Positions 26,315 through 34,995 of a stretch of 64,000 nucleotides of DNA are shown here, one piece after another. The notes beneath the pieces are model-generated. The model worked only from the letters and a program-made list of their open reading frames with translations, was not told where the DNA came from and did not search any database. Source of the stretch: Chryseobacterium joostei (lineage in GTDB: Bacteria; Bacteroidota; Bacteroidia; Flavobacteriales; Weeksellaceae); the NCBI RefSeq assembly GCF_003815775.1, contig NZ_CP033926.1:1674001-1738000 (forward strand), given 5' to 3'. Numbering within the stretch: position 1 is the stretch's first letter; each line of letters opens with the position of its first letter. A program made the position numbers and the translations under genes.

Positions 26315-27202
26315 CTACCCTTTTACCTTTATAAAAAGCTTTTGAATGAAAAGTGTAATCCATGTTCCTGCTACGAACGGGAAAGTAAGTACTCCGCCTA
26401 CTGCACCCAAGGTATTATTGTCTACCAGATAATCATCAATGAGTACCGTTAATACCACAGCTATGAAAACCCAAATCCCATCTGCTTTCTTGAATCCTGA
26501 AAAAACGATGGCAGAAAGCACAGCATTGAAACCAAAAAGTCCCATGTGAATTTTATCAATAGGCTCACCATGCATATGAGATACATAAGATCCTAAAATA
26601 GCTCCTAAAAAACCATATAAAGCGGCAGCCGGTGAACTGATAAAAACAGCAATAAAGAAAATAACTCCCGAAAGTACACCACCCTGAAATATAACTTCAC
26701 CAAAGGCATTGGTGCAGGTAAGGAAATCATCATAATCAACAGGTTCTGTAACCGCAGAAATGGCCGCAGAAGAAGGAATCTGTGTGAAAGAGTGTAGTGC
26801 AAAAACACATACCCAAGTAATAATGATAAAAGGAAAAGTAAATACCGGAATTCTCTTTTGAATAAAGAAATGCTGAATAATAGCGGCCAAAGCTCCCCCC
26901 AACACAATAAGCACCCAGATCAACAAGGTTGTCTGAAATACAAAAGATAATGCGACTCCTACCAGCGCTGCACTGAAACCGTATAATCCGGCATTAATTT
27001 GGGATTGATCATATTTAAGCTTCATAGCTGTAAAAGTTCCAGCGGCTGTTGAAAGTAATACTGCAACCCCTCCCTGCCAGCTTCCCATAAAAATTCCTAT
27101 GAGAAACAAAAGCCCGGTCCATCTGTTTTCCTGAAGCATAATTTGCCCAATCCCTTTTAAAACATTGTCTATAAAGGGTATTTTTTTAAAAAATTCGTCC
27201 AT
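26315..27202 (-). CDS. Urea transporter (UT/Yut family)
   Basis: This 295-residue inner-membrane protein has about ten hydrophobic helices in two homologous halves, as in the urea channel family. The family motif appears once in each half: G-L-Y-G-F-S-A-A-L-V-G-V-A-L and G-L-F-G-F-N-A-V-L-S-A-I. The selectivity-region sequence F-T-F-P-F-I-I-I-T-W is also clear. It lets urea flow down its gradient into the cytoplasm, where urease consumes it. It lies 124 bases after the nickel permease gene in the urease set. Heptamer repeats lie directly upstream. Confidence 0.9.
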   Translation of the reverse strand: MDEFFKKIPFIDNVLKGIGQIMLQENRWTGLLFLIGIFMGSWQGGVAVLLSTAAGTFTAMKLKYDQSQINAGLYGFSAALVGVALSFVFQTTLLIWVLIVLGGALAAIIQHFFIQKRIPVFTFPFIIITWVCVFALHSFTQIPSSAAISAVTEPVDYDDFLTCTNAFGEVIFQGGVLSGVIFFIAVFISSPAAALYGFLGAILGSYVSHMHGEPIDKIHMGLFGFNAVLSAIVFSGFKKADGIWVFIAVVLTVLIDDYLVDNNTLGAVGGVLTFPFVAGTWITLFIQKLFIKVKG

Positions 27203-27213
27203 AGTTTTTTTTG

Positions 27214-27234
27214 TATAATGTATTTTATATAATG
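27214..27234 (+). repeat. Three heptamers of the TAYAATG family
   Basis: TATAATG, TATTTTA and TATAATG lie head to tail just upstream of the urea transporter start (27202). Confidence 0.5.
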
Positions 27235-27254
27235 AGATAGTAGAACTTAGATTT

Positions 27255-27274
27255 GAGGTTGGAGGTTGGAGTTG
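27255..27274 (+). repeat. Short heptamer repeat GAGGTTG
   Basis: Two perfect copies of GAGGTTG and one copy with a deleted base (GAGTTG) lie in the gap between the nickel permease and urea transporter genes. Confidence 0.5.
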
Positions 27275-27326
27275 AAAGTTATTGCTATCACTCTACAACT
27301 CTCAAACTCTACCACATTCTAACTTC

Positions 27327-28028
27327 TTACCATCCCAGAAAGACCATTCCGACTCCGCAAACCGTTACCACAGCTCCGCTTACTACTCCCATATATCTTT
27401 CAAGTTTTTCTGTATTGAATAGTGTTGAGTAGCCATAACGACCTAAAAGAACCATCCCAAGCATGGTAAGTACCGTAGTTGCTGTAAATGAAGTAACAAG
27501 CACTATAATCTCCGACATGGAATGCTTTACTCCGGAATAGAATAATAAAGGAATCAAAGGTTCACTTGGTCCCATTACAAAGATCATAAAAAGGACAAGC
27601 GGAGTTACTTTTATTCTTTTTTGCGACATTACCACTTCACTGTGGTTATGCTCATACACATAAACATCATCTCCCATTACATCAAAGTGCTTGTGAGGTT
27701 TATTTCTGATGGCCTGAACCAGCCCATACACCAGATAAACTCCACCAAAGATAAGCAGTGCCCATCCTGAAAAGTTCCCCCTGATATCCTGAAACCATGA
27801 TATTTTATTCAGCTGCCATCCTAAAAAAACACCGATGAAGCCTAAAATCAAAGAGCTTAATACGTGTCCTAACCCACAAACAACAGTTAAAACAGCTGTT
27901 TTCATTCCGCTCCATTTCTTGGATTTTGAGATCACGATGAACGGCAGGTAATGATCTGGTCCCGATGCTGTATGTATAAAGCTTATTGAAATGGCACTCA
28001 AAAGGAGCGCCCAAACTGTACTATCCAT
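27327..28028 (-). CDS. UreH/NiCoT-like nickel permease
   Basis: This 233-residue inner-membrane protein has about six helices. Helix 1 has H-T-A-S-G-P-D-H-Y, resembling the metal-selective H-x4-D-H signature of nickel/cobalt transporters with one extra residue. A central cytoplasmic loop is rich in His and Asp (P-H-K-H, Y-E-H-N-H-S-E). Helix 4 has M-G-P-S-E-P-L-I-P-L. Genes of this type are common in bacterial urease clusters, where they supply nickel. It is separated from ureD by 193 bases that hold a short 9-bp repeat, so it may have its own promoter. Confidence 0.8.
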   Translation of the reverse strand: MDSTVWALLLSAISISFIHTASGPDHYLPFIVISKSKKWSGMKTAVLTVVCGLGHVLSSLILGFIGVFLGWQLNKISWFQDIRGNFSGWALLIFGGVYLVYGLVQAIRNKPHKHFDVMGDDVYVYEHNHSEVVMSQKRIKVTPLVLFMIFVMGPSEPLIPLLFYSGVKHSMSEIIVLVTSFTATTVLTMLGMVLLGRYGYSTLFNTEKLERYMGVVSGAVVTVCGVGMVFLGW

Positions 28029-28100
28029 TTTCTATTTATTCTGTTGTTCCAGATTCTTTGTTAAGTTTTGGGTAAATCTTTTTCTATTGAACATTTTTCT

Positions 28101-28127
28101 CGCAGATTTTGGAGATTTCGCAGATGA
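28101..28127 (+). repeat. Three 9-bp repeats of the type CGCAGATTT
   Basis: CGCAGATTT, TGGAGATTT and CGCAGATGA lie in tandem between the ureD and nickel permease genes. Nothing else is visible in this 193-base gap. Confidence 0.45.
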
Positions 28128-28221
28128 CTATGCTTGAATTCAATGCGAAAATCTGATCAATCTGTAGTTTTTTTTAATATTCAACTATACTCTCAACCTA
28201 CATAAGAATCATTTTAATTTT

Positions 28222-29010
28222 TTATTCTAAAGACCAGAGAATTTCCTGAATATGAAGAAAGAAATTGTACATCAATTCTCCTCCATGCCCCAAAGCTCTT
28301 ACTACAAAACCATTATCTTCCATGGCAGAAACCCCTACCTCCATTTCTTCAAGATGTACTGCTGCTACCTCCACAATGGTTTCTATCAACCCATTCTTGT
28401 CTACATTCTCCTTTGTACTGTAGAATATTAAAGTTCCCTGATGGGTATACTGTTCCAGATTTCCAATGCTGCTAATGGGAATCATGTCAGGCTGAATCAC
28501 CACATTATCTTTCACTACCAGTTTATTTTGATGGTAGATTTCCATAAGGTTTTGAAAACGTTTCAACTTAAAGACTTCTCCATAGTGTTTCCTTCCACAA
28601 GTAATAATCTCACTGATGATAATCTGGCTGTTTTTCCCGATCTGAACATTCGCTTTACTTTTAAAGTTGGAATCTTCATGGGGAACAATGGGATGCGGAA
28701 CATAGGCGAAGGACGTTTCATCCTCCATGGTAACATTCAGCTCCTGAAGGGCCTTATCTTTCATATTGAAAAGCCTCTGATACGATTGTGACTGCAACTG
28801 AAGAGAAGCTCCTTTTTCAAGGGCCACATCAAGGTGATAATGGTCTCCATCCAAAATTCCGGGAGAAGAACTCATGATCATCTGATACTGTTTTTTATCG
28901 CTTTTTCGTTGTCCCACAGAAACAACCCTGAAAGGAAGTGAAACATAAAGATCTTTCACATATGATTCTCCTCCCTTGAATCCTGCGATAATATTTAAAC
29001 GACTATCCAT
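28222..29010 (-). CDS. ureD: Urease accessory protein UreD
   Basis: This 262-residue protein belongs to the UreD/UreH family, the scaffold that binds apo-urease and the UreF-UreG complex during nickel insertion. Recognisable segments are L-P-F-R-V-V near residue 25, D-G-D-H-Y near residue 54, L-Q-S-Q-S-Y-Q-R-L-F near residue 71 and E-I-I-T-C-G-R near residue 133. It follows ureG with no gap (the start codon adjoins the ureG stop). Confidence 0.9.
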   Translation of the reverse strand: MDSRLNIIAGFKGGESYVKDLYVSLPFRVVSVGQRKSDKKQYQMIMSSSPGILDGDHYHLDVALEKGASLQLQSQSYQRLFNMKDKALQELNVTMEDETSFAYVPHPIVPHEDSNFKSKANVQIGKNSQIIISEIITCGRKHYGEVFKLKRFQNLMEIYHQNKLVVKDNVVIQPDMIPISSIGNLEQYTHQGTLIFYSTKENVDKNGLIETIVEVAAVHLEEMEVGVSAMEDNGFVVRALGHGGELMYNFFLHIQEILWSLE

Positions 29011-29649
29011 TTATCTTACAAGGTTCGGTTCTTCAATTTCTTCTAAAAGAGCATATTTTTTTATCCAACCGATTACTTTATCCAGCCCTTCATCTGTTTT
29101 AAGATTGGTAAATACAAATGGATTTCCTTTTCTCATTCTTCTGGCATCATTTTCCATTACTTCCAGACTCGCTCCTACATAAGGGGCAAGGTCAATCTTG
29201 TTAATGATCAATAAGTCTGATCTTGTAATCCCCGGCCCTCCTTTTCTAGGAATTTTTTCTCCTTCTGCAACGTCAATGATAAAGATGGTAACGTCTGCAA
29301 GGTCCGGGCTGAATGTTGCGGAAAGGTTATCTCCACCACTCTCAATAAGAACCAATTCAATATCCGGAAAACGTTCAGCCAGCTCATCTACTGCTTCAAG
29401 GTTCATACTTGCATCTTCACGAATGGCAGTGTGTGGGCAGCCTCCTGTTTCTACTCCGATAATTCTGTTGTGTGGAAGAAGACTATTTTTAGCCATAAAT
29501 TCGGCATCTTCCTTAGTATAAATATCATTGGTAATTACTCCAAGATCATATTTCCCGAATAATTTTCTGCTTAAACGTTCCAGTAATGCAGTTTTCCCTG
29601 ATCCTACAGGTCCTGCTACCCCTACTTTTATATATTTTCTATTTTCCAT
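29011..29649 (-). CDS. ureG: Urease accessory GTPase UreG
   Basis: This 212-residue SIMIBI-class GTPase delivers nickel to urease. The P-loop G-P-V-G-S-G-K-T is at residues 13-20, and the family motif [12 protein letters not shown] near residue 103 is intact. The nickel-binding Cys-Pro-His (G-C-P-H-T-A-I-R) is near residue 69, and the guanine motif N-K-I-D-L is present. It is 82 bases downstream of ureF and directly adjoins ureD. Confidence 0.95.
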   Translation of the reverse strand: MENRKYIKVGVAGPVGSGKTALLERLSRKLFGKYDLGVITNDIYTKEDAEFMAKNSLLPHNRIIGVETGGCPHTAIREDASMNLEAVDELAERFPDIELVLIESGGDNLSATFSPDLADVTIFIIDVAEGEKIPRKGGPGITRSDLLIINKIDLAPYVGASLEVMENDARRMRKGNPFVFTNLKTDEGLDKVIGWIKKYALLEEIEEPNLVR

Positions 29650-29731
29650 TTTTTCTAAAATTTATTTTGTTTTTAACGCCGGAGCGCTAAGGTTTTTATT
29701 TAATAAAGAATCCTTTCATGTTTTCAACGAT

Positions 29732-30433
29732 CTACGACATATAAAGTCTTGAATAAAGCCTTTCATGCTGCATACATCTGATATCAAAAGCTGTATTACA
29801 AAGCCCTACCATATCCCTGTCCAGTTCCATGGTTTCCCAGACTGTTTTTTCCATTACAGGATATAGGGAAAAGAGAATATCCTGCCCGTCAAGCTGTCCC
29901 AGAGGCACCAGCTTCACTGCATTCGTAATCATTCCCGCAACAGAGGTATAATAAAAGCCCAGTAATGCTTCATATAAAGGAATTTTCATTAAATAAGCAT
30001 ATACCCCGAACACGATGCAGTAATGAGAATTGGCTTCCTTGTTTTGAACTGCTTTTTCAAAGGCCTCCATAAAAGGAAAACTATCTCTTCTCTTGAATAT
30101 CTTGATCAACCTTAAACCTAGTTTTTGGCTGGCTTGGCGAATTTCTTTGGGGCATTTTATGGCATTGCATTCATTATCCAGCTTTAACAATAATTGTAGA
30201 TCATTGTTTTCTGCTGCTTTGTAGGCCAGTTTTACAAAAGCTCCGTCATTGAATTTGAGATTGTACTGAAGCATGTTCTGCACAAATTCCTTTGCTGTTT
30301 CCAGATTATGTACAATTCTTTCCTGTACATAGGTTTCCAGTCCGTTGGAGTGAGTGTAGCCCCCAATCGGAAGTGTTGGATCTGCAAGATGAAGCAGGCC
30401 TGATAAAAAATTGATATTCATAGTATTATTCAT
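29732..30433 (-). CDS. ureF: Urease accessory protein UreF
   Basis: This 233-residue helical protein is the UreF activator that links UreD to UreG. The N-terminal sequence L-A-D-P-T-L-P-I-G-G-Y-T-H-S-N-G-L-E is the family hallmark. Its start overlaps the ureE stop by 8 bases. The ATG at 30421 is an equally possible start four residues downstream. An 82-base gap with a GC-rich fragment (CGCCGGAGCGCTAAGG) separates it from ureG. Confidence 0.93.
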   Translation of the reverse strand: MNNTMNINFLSGLLHLADPTLPIGGYTHSNGLETYVQERIVHNLETAKEFVQNMLQYNLKFNDGAFVKLAYKAAENNDLQLLLKLDNECNAIKCPKEIRQASQKLGLRLIKIFKRRDSFPFMEAFEKAVQNKEANSHYCIVFGVYAYLMKIPLYEALLGFYYTSVAGMITNAVKLVPLGQLDGQDILFSLYPVMEKTVWETMELDRDMVGLCNTAFDIRCMQHERLYSRLYMS

Positions 30434-30935
30434 CTTTTGGAGCTGCCATTTTTAGGATTTTAGTGAAGATTGTTGAACCAAGACTTCCATGTCCATGAGG
30501 TTCTACATTGGATTTGAGGAGGTTCAACAGCTTTACGGTTTGTTTTTCCGGTTTGAAACCACTTGCTTCCAGCCATCTGAAGATGGGCATTTCAAAAGGA
30601 AGCAGCACTTTATCATCCTGAATGAAAAGCGGAATATGCTTGTTCCCAATTTCATAGCATACGGTTCCCATTTCCAATAAAGAACCCGGCTTCATTACAA
30701 TAGCATCTGTCTCCAAAACATTGATGGCTATTACTTTTTCTGTATCCTCAAAAAGAATATCACCCTCGCGCAAACGTTGTCCCTCTTTAAGAAACTTAAT
30801 GGCAACATCAGTTCCCAGTCTGGTTTTTTTGCGTTGGATCCTTTTGGTGGTTTCAAACCATTCCAGATCCAGATAATCTATAATTTTTTCTGTAGGATTT
30901 TCGGTTAGGTTGCCTATGGTTTGATTAATTATCAT
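30426..30935 (-). CDS. ureE: Urease accessory protein UreE (nickel metallochaperone)
   Basis: Starting at 30935 the product has 169 residues. The frame opens nine residues earlier at 30962 inside the preceding gene. The N-terminal peptide-binding domain contains K-K-T-R-L-G-T-D and L-R-E-G-D-I-L. The C-terminal metal-binding domain contains I-G-N-K-H-I-P-L and the G-H-G-S-L-G segment. There is no His-rich tail, so it is expected to ferry rather than store nickel. It overlaps the barrel-protein gene by 11 bases and ureF by 8, so these three are translationally coupled. Confidence 0.9.
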   Translation of the reverse strand: MIINQTIGNLTENPTEKIIDYLDLEWFETTKRIQRKKTRLGTDVAIKFLKEGQRLREGDILFEDTEKVIAINVLETDAIVMKPGSLLEMGTVCYEIGNKHIPLFIQDDKVLLPFEMPIFRWLEASGFKPEKQTVKLLNLLKSNVEPHGHGSLGSTIFTKILKMAAPKDE

Positions 30936-31575
30936 CTTTTTTCGATTTTTTTCTGAAGTCAAAGTTTTTAGAAATGCCTACTCCGAATGTTGAACCACTG
31001 ATTCCTGCCACATAGCTTTTGGTCCAGCCCACCTCTTTTACTTTGGTCTGAAGCATAGAAAGCTCAGCAAATTTGAATTTCAAGGCCCAGCCACTCCCGA
31101 GTAATATCCCGATTAAAGGATAAGCACGAAGACGGAATCCTGTAAAGTTCTGCATAGAATCTGCTGTTCCGGATACCTGCTGTCCCCAAACATAATGAGC
31201 ATCTACCTGCCCTATCAACACGAAGTATTTTCCGAGCATCAATGATGGGCTGTACCAAACTCCTGCTTCATTTTGCTTATACACAACATCATGATTAACA
31301 GAGTTCTGAGAATATGCATAATTGACTCCAACAAGATCATTATTATTGATGAAGTACCCTACTCCAAGCGGTGCACTGGAAACAGTACTGCTGCTACTTG
31401 ATGGTGTGGTAACTTTAGAGTAATCCAATGAGCCATAGACCATAAATTGTCCTTTTGGTCCGTCTTCATCACTTTTAAGTCTGTGCCCTCCCAGCAACTG
31501 AGCGTTTACATTTCCTGAAAGCATAGACAATCCGGCTAATGCAAAAGAAAAAACTGTTTTATTTAAATATTTCAT
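30925..31575 (-). CDS. Outer-membrane beta-barrel protein inside the urease operon
   Basis: This 216-residue protein has a signal peptide (...G-N-V-N-A-Q, about residues 1-25). It is built of alternating hydrophobic strands with aromatic ends, and near the end has G-V-G-I-S-K-N-F-D-F before a Lys/Asp-rich tail. It fits a small eight- to ten-stranded outer-membrane barrel. It sits between ureC and ureE, overlapping the latter, so it is co-expressed with urease. A role in letting urea or nickel cross the outer membrane is inference. A perfect hairpin lies in the 85-base gap to ureC. Confidence 0.75.
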   Translation of the reverse strand: MKYLNKTVFSFALAGLSMLSGNVNAQLLGGHRLKSDEDGPKGQFMVYGSLDYSKVTTPSSSSSTVSSAPLGVGYFINNNDLVGVNYAYSQNSVNHDVVYKQNEAGVWYSPSLMLGKYFVLIGQVDAHYVWGQQVSGTADSMQNFTGFRLRAYPLIGILLGSGWALKFKFAELSMLQTKVKEVGWTKSYVAGISGSTFGVGISKNFDFRKKSKKDDN

Positions 31576-31617
31576 TCTAAACTTATTTTATCATTATTTT
31601 AAATTTTGCTTGAGTAA

Positions 31618-31646
31618 ATCTTATAGGCACTGGAAGCCTATAAGAT
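31618..31646. promoter_or_regulatory. Perfect intercistronic hairpin after ureC
   Basis: ATCTTATAGGC and GCCTATAAGAT form an 11-bp perfect stem with a 7-base loop, 15 bases after the ureC stop. No T-run follows on the minus strand, so it looks like an mRNA-stabilising or processing hairpin more than a terminator. Confidence 0.6.
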
Positions 31647-31660
31647 CAGTCAGGTTTATT

Positions 31661-33382
31661 TTAGAACAAGTAATACAACTGCGTTAAAGGAAGTTTCTCT
31701 GCCGGTTCGCAAGTGATATATTCACCATCTACCGTTACTTTATAGTTTTCAGGATTCACTTCAATTAAAGGAGTCTTGTCATTATGGATAAGGTCTGCCT
31801 TGGAAATATTTCTACAGTTTTTTACCGGAAGAATCATTTTTTCTAATTTGTAAGAAGCAATGGTTCCGTTATCGATAGAAACCTGCGAAACAAAGTTGGC
31901 ACAAATACCAAACTTAGCTTTTCCGTGGGCACCAAACATATTTCTGTAGATAATGGGCTGTGGCGTTGGGATAGATGCATTCGGGTCTCCCATTTTAGCA
32001 GCAATTACAAATCCTCCTTTTACAATCATTTCAGGTTTTACTCCAAATAATGCAGGTTTCCAGATCACTAAATCTGCTAATTTCCCTTCTTCAAGAGATC
32101 CTACATATTCTGAAATACCGTGTGCAATGGCAGGGTTGATGGTATATTTCGCAACATATCTTTTTGCACGATAATTATCGTTTCCGCTATCTTTATCTTC
32201 TGCTAAATCACCTCTCTGCTCTTTCATTTTACTGGCCGTCTGCCAGGTTCTTGTGATGACTTCACCCGGTCTTCCCATTGCCTGAGAATCGGAACTCATG
32301 ATACTGAACACTCCCATATCGTGAAGAATATCCTCTGCTGCAATCGTTTCAGGGCGAATACGTGAATCTGCGAATGCTACATCTTCAGGTATATTCTTGC
32401 TCAGGTGGTGGCATACCATCAACATATCCAAATGCTCATCAATGGTATTGATTGTGTAAGGACGTGTTGGGTTTGTAGAAGCCGGTAGTACATTGGGATA
32501 CATTGCTGCTTTAATGATATCCGGAGCATGTCCTCCACCAGCACCTTCTGTATGGAATGTGTGGATTACTCTTCCGTTGATTGCTCTCATTGTATCTTCC
32601 AGGAAACCTCCTTCGTTTAGAGTATCTGTGTGAATGGCCACCTGAACGTCATATTTATCTGCTACTTTTAAGGCAGCATCTATCGTTGCAGGTGTTGCTC
32701 CCCAGTCTTCGTGGATCTTCACCCCTAAAGCACCTGCTTCTACTTGCTCTTCAATGGGTCCCTCTGCAGAACAGTTTCCTTTCCCGAAGAAACCAAGATT
32801 CATTGGATATTCTTCTGCTGCCTCAAGCATTTTCTGCATATTGAATTTACCAGGAGTAACCGTTGTAGCATTAGTTCCATCATTGGGACCTGTTCCTCCT
32901 CCGATCATTGTGGTGATTCCACTATACAAAGATGTTTCAATCTGTTGTGGACAGATATAGTGAATGTGGGTATCAATACCTCCGGCTGTTACGATATATC
33001 CTTTTCCTCCATGAACTTCCGTTGAAGCACCGATAATCATATTAGGAGATACACCGTCCATCGTATCAGGGTTACCTGCTTTTCCGATTCCTACGATTTT
33101 ACCGTCTTTAATTCCGATATCACCTTTTACAATTCCCCAGTGGTCAATGATTACTGCTCCTGTAATACAAAGGTCTAGAACACCCTCGTCTCTTTTTGCT
33201 GTTACATTTTGTCCCATCCCGTCACGCACGGTTTTTCCACCTCCGAAAACGGCTTCGTCTCCGTAATGGGTGAAATCTTTTTCAATTTCTATGATAATTT
33301 CAGTATCTCCCAGCCTGATTTTGTCTCCTGCTGTTGGACCTAATATATTTGCGTATTGTTTTCTGTCTACGTTTAAGCTCAT
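31661..33382 (-). CDS. ureC: Urease subunit alpha
   Basis: This 573-residue catalytic subunit hydrolyses urea to ammonia and carbamate. All nickel ligands are present by motif: His139 and His141 (T-H-I-H), the carbamylated Lys222 (G-V-K-I-H-E-D-W-G), His251, His277 and Asp365. The flap residues Cys324-His325 (M-V-C-H-H-L) are also present. The numbering is offset by five from the Klebsiella enzyme. It follows ureB by one base in the order A-B-C. The length is normal and there is no sign of damage. Confidence 0.98.
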   Translation of the reverse strand: MSLNVDRKQYANILGPTAGDKIRLGDTEIIIEIEKDFTHYGDEAVFGGGKTVRDGMGQNVTAKRDEGVLDLCITGAVIIDHWGIVKGDIGIKDGKIVGIGKAGNPDTMDGVSPNMIIGASTEVHGGKGYIVTAGGIDTHIHYICPQQIETSLYSGITTMIGGGTGPNDGTNATTVTPGKFNMQKMLEAAEEYPMNLGFFGKGNCSAEGPIEEQVEAGALGVKIHEDWGATPATIDAALKVADKYDVQVAIHTDTLNEGGFLEDTMRAINGRVIHTFHTEGAGGGHAPDIIKAAMYPNVLPASTNPTRPYTINTIDEHLDMLMVCHHLSKNIPEDVAFADSRIRPETIAAEDILHDMGVFSIMSSDSQAMGRPGEVITRTWQTASKMKEQRGDLAEDKDSGNDNYRAKRYVAKYTINPAIAHGISEYVGSLEEGKLADLVIWKPALFGVKPEMIVKGGFVIAAKMGDPNASIPTPQPIIYRNMFGAHGKAKFGICANFVSQVSIDNGTIASYKLEKMILPVKNCRNISKADLIHNDKTPLIEVNPENYKVTVDGEYITCEPAEKLPLTQLYYLF

Positions 33383-33383
33383 C

Positions 33384-33752
33384 TTAATGATTTTTAAAGT
33401 TTAACTCTTCAACTTTTGCAAGGCTTGCTTTTTTCTGATCTTCAGAATCTACCTGTCCATCAACTAAATTATTGAAGCCCATTGCTTTTTTGGTTCCTCC
33501 TATTTCTACCAGCTCTACTTCCTTTTCTTCTCCCGGTTCGAAACGAACTGCAGTACTTGCTACAATATTCAGTCTCTTTCCGAAAGCTTTTTCACGGTCA
33601 AAGCTCATGGCTTTATTGACTTCAAAAAAATGGAAGTGTGAACCTACCTGAATAGGACGGTCTCCTGTATTTGTTACTTTTATTTTTACAGTTTCTCTGC
33701 CTTCGTTGCAGATAATTGTACCTTCTTTTACAAAAATTTCTCCTGGTATCAT
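33384..33752 (-). CDS. ureB: Urease subunit beta
   Basis: This 122-residue structural subunit begins M-I-P-G-E-I-F and contains the conserved [11 protein letters not shown] near residue 37 and R-F-E-P-G-E-E-K near residue 71. It packs with UreA and UreC in the (ABC)3 enzyme. It starts 12 bases after ureA and ends one base before ureC. Confidence 0.97.
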   Translation of the reverse strand: MIPGEIFVKEGTIICNEGRETVKIKVTNTGDRPIQVGSHFHFFEVNKAMSFDREKAFGKRLNIVASTAVRFEPGEEKEVELVEIGGTKKAMGFNNLVDGQVDSEDQKKASLAKVEELNFKNH

Positions 33753-33764
33753 AATAAATAGGGA

Positions 33765-34067
33765 TTAGCGGATTGGGTTGTGTACGGTTACCAGCTTGGT
33801 TCCATCAGGAAAAGTGGCTTCTATCTGAACATCGTGGATCATTTCTGCCACGCCCGGCATTACATCATCTTTAGTAAGAAGATTGGCTCCTTCCTGCATC
33901 AGTTCAGCTACTCTTTTCCCATCTCTTGCGCCTTCAAGCAAAAAATGACTGATCAATGCTATTGATTCTGGATAATTTAGTTTAAGGCCTCTTGCCTTTC
34001 TTTTTAGAGCAAGCTCTCCTGCCAGAAATAGCATAAGCTTCTCCGTTTCTCTCGGTGTTAAGTGCAT
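33765..34067 (-). CDS. ureA: Urease subunit gamma
   Basis: This 100-residue subunit has the family start [11 protein letters not shown] and the typical [11 protein letters not shown] near residue 29 and the end V-T-V-H-N-P-I-R. It is the first gene of the urease operon. I could not find an exact TAnnTTTG element in the 152 bases upstream. Confidence 0.97.
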   Translation of the reverse strand: MHLTPRETEKLMLFLAGELALKRKARGLKLNYPESIALISHFLLEGARDGKRVAELMQEGANLLTKDDVMPGVAEMIHDVQIEATFPDGTKLVTVHNPIR

Positions 34068-34219
34068 AGTATTTTTTATTTAAAATTGGGCAAACAGTAT
34101 CTGGTCTGCCTTGTCGTAAAGGCAAATAAGAAGTGTTCAGAAATTTAAAATTGGAAAATGATTTTTATAGATCTGTACATTCATACAAACCATAATTCAT
34201 CATTGAAATATAAAAAGGA

Positions 34220-34585
34220 TTAGCAGCCTGCTATCTGCAGGGCATGATACAGAATGTATCTGGGTGCTGTAATATAGGTACCGCCTTGAACAGCTGCCAC
34301 CTGTATATTATAAGAATAATCTGCAAAAAAATAGTTTAGCCATTGTTCTGCAAGTATTGAATAATCAAATTTTACTTTCTCCCAATCATTGGAATCTTGT
34401 ACATCCTGTGCATCTGAAAAACTATAGATTTCAGGCTGGGTCTGCTGATCCGATTTTTGCTGAAGAAGATGGATTTTTGATAAGACATCAGAGTATGGTT
34501 GAGTTTTCCCTTTATGTGCAAAAAGACTTACACATAAAGCTGAGAAAAACAATACAAAAGAGAAAAATATGACTCTTTTTTTCAT
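34220..34585 (-). CDS. Secreted small hypothetical protein upstream of urease
   Basis: This 121-residue protein has a signal peptide (about residues 1-23, ending L-F-A-H). The mature part is rich in Gln, Asp and Ser, and the C-terminus ends with a single Cys (Q-I-A-G-C). I do not recognise it. It lies 152 bases upstream of ureA in the same orientation and might share its transcript. Confidence 0.55.
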   Translation of the reverse strand: MKKRVIFFSFVLFFSALCVSLFAHKGKTQPYSDVLSKIHLLQQKSDQQTQPEIYSFSDAQDVQDSNDWEKVKFDYSILAEQWLNYFFADYSYNIQVAAVQGGTYITAPRYILYHALQIAGC

Positions 34586-34995
34586 ACCTGTTAATAATGA
34601 TGTAAAATTAGATTAATCTTAAAAGGCAGGCTATCTAAAAATTTATTTAAAATGTTCAAAATCGCAACAAACGCAATTTTAATGAAAATTCACATTTACT
34701 CATAACTAATTATTTTACAACGACTAAGCGTAAAAAACCAACTATGACAAATATTTTTTTGTCTCTATTCATATAATTACAACATTTCCACCTCTATTTT
34801 CTTCTCTTCAAAACATTAATTGAAATTATAGGATATTAATATCTTCTATTCTCAAATACATAATATTTATCACGTATTGGTTAACAAAAAAGTTTATTTC
34901 ATAAAAACATACGGTATTTTTTTCTTTCCTTATAATTATCGTAAATTTGTATACAACTTACTTATTTAATTTTAATAAAAATAATAAAACGTAAT
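34586..34995. other. Gene-free divergent region upstream of pruA
   Basis: This stretch is strongly AT-rich. It holds the pruA -7 element (34942-34949) and a 12-bp palindrome GATATTAATATC (34832-34843). I see no RNA gene or further open frame. Confidence 0.5.
34942..34949 (+). promoter_or_regulatory. -7 promoter element of pruA
   Basis: TAAATTTG matches TAnnTTTG exactly. The ATG is 46 bases further on. No clear -33 TTG is present. Confidence 0.5.

Noticed and set aside
29671..29700. GC-richer fragment between ureG and ureF that could be a small RNA or element
   Set aside because: It is too short, with no stable hairpin or partner copy in the window. It resembles common degenerate flavobacterial intergenic sequence.
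34832..34843. GATATTAATATC palindrome upstream of pruA
   Set aside because: It is a 12-bp palindrome in extremely AT-rich DNA, which is not rare by chance, and it is not placed near the -7 element.
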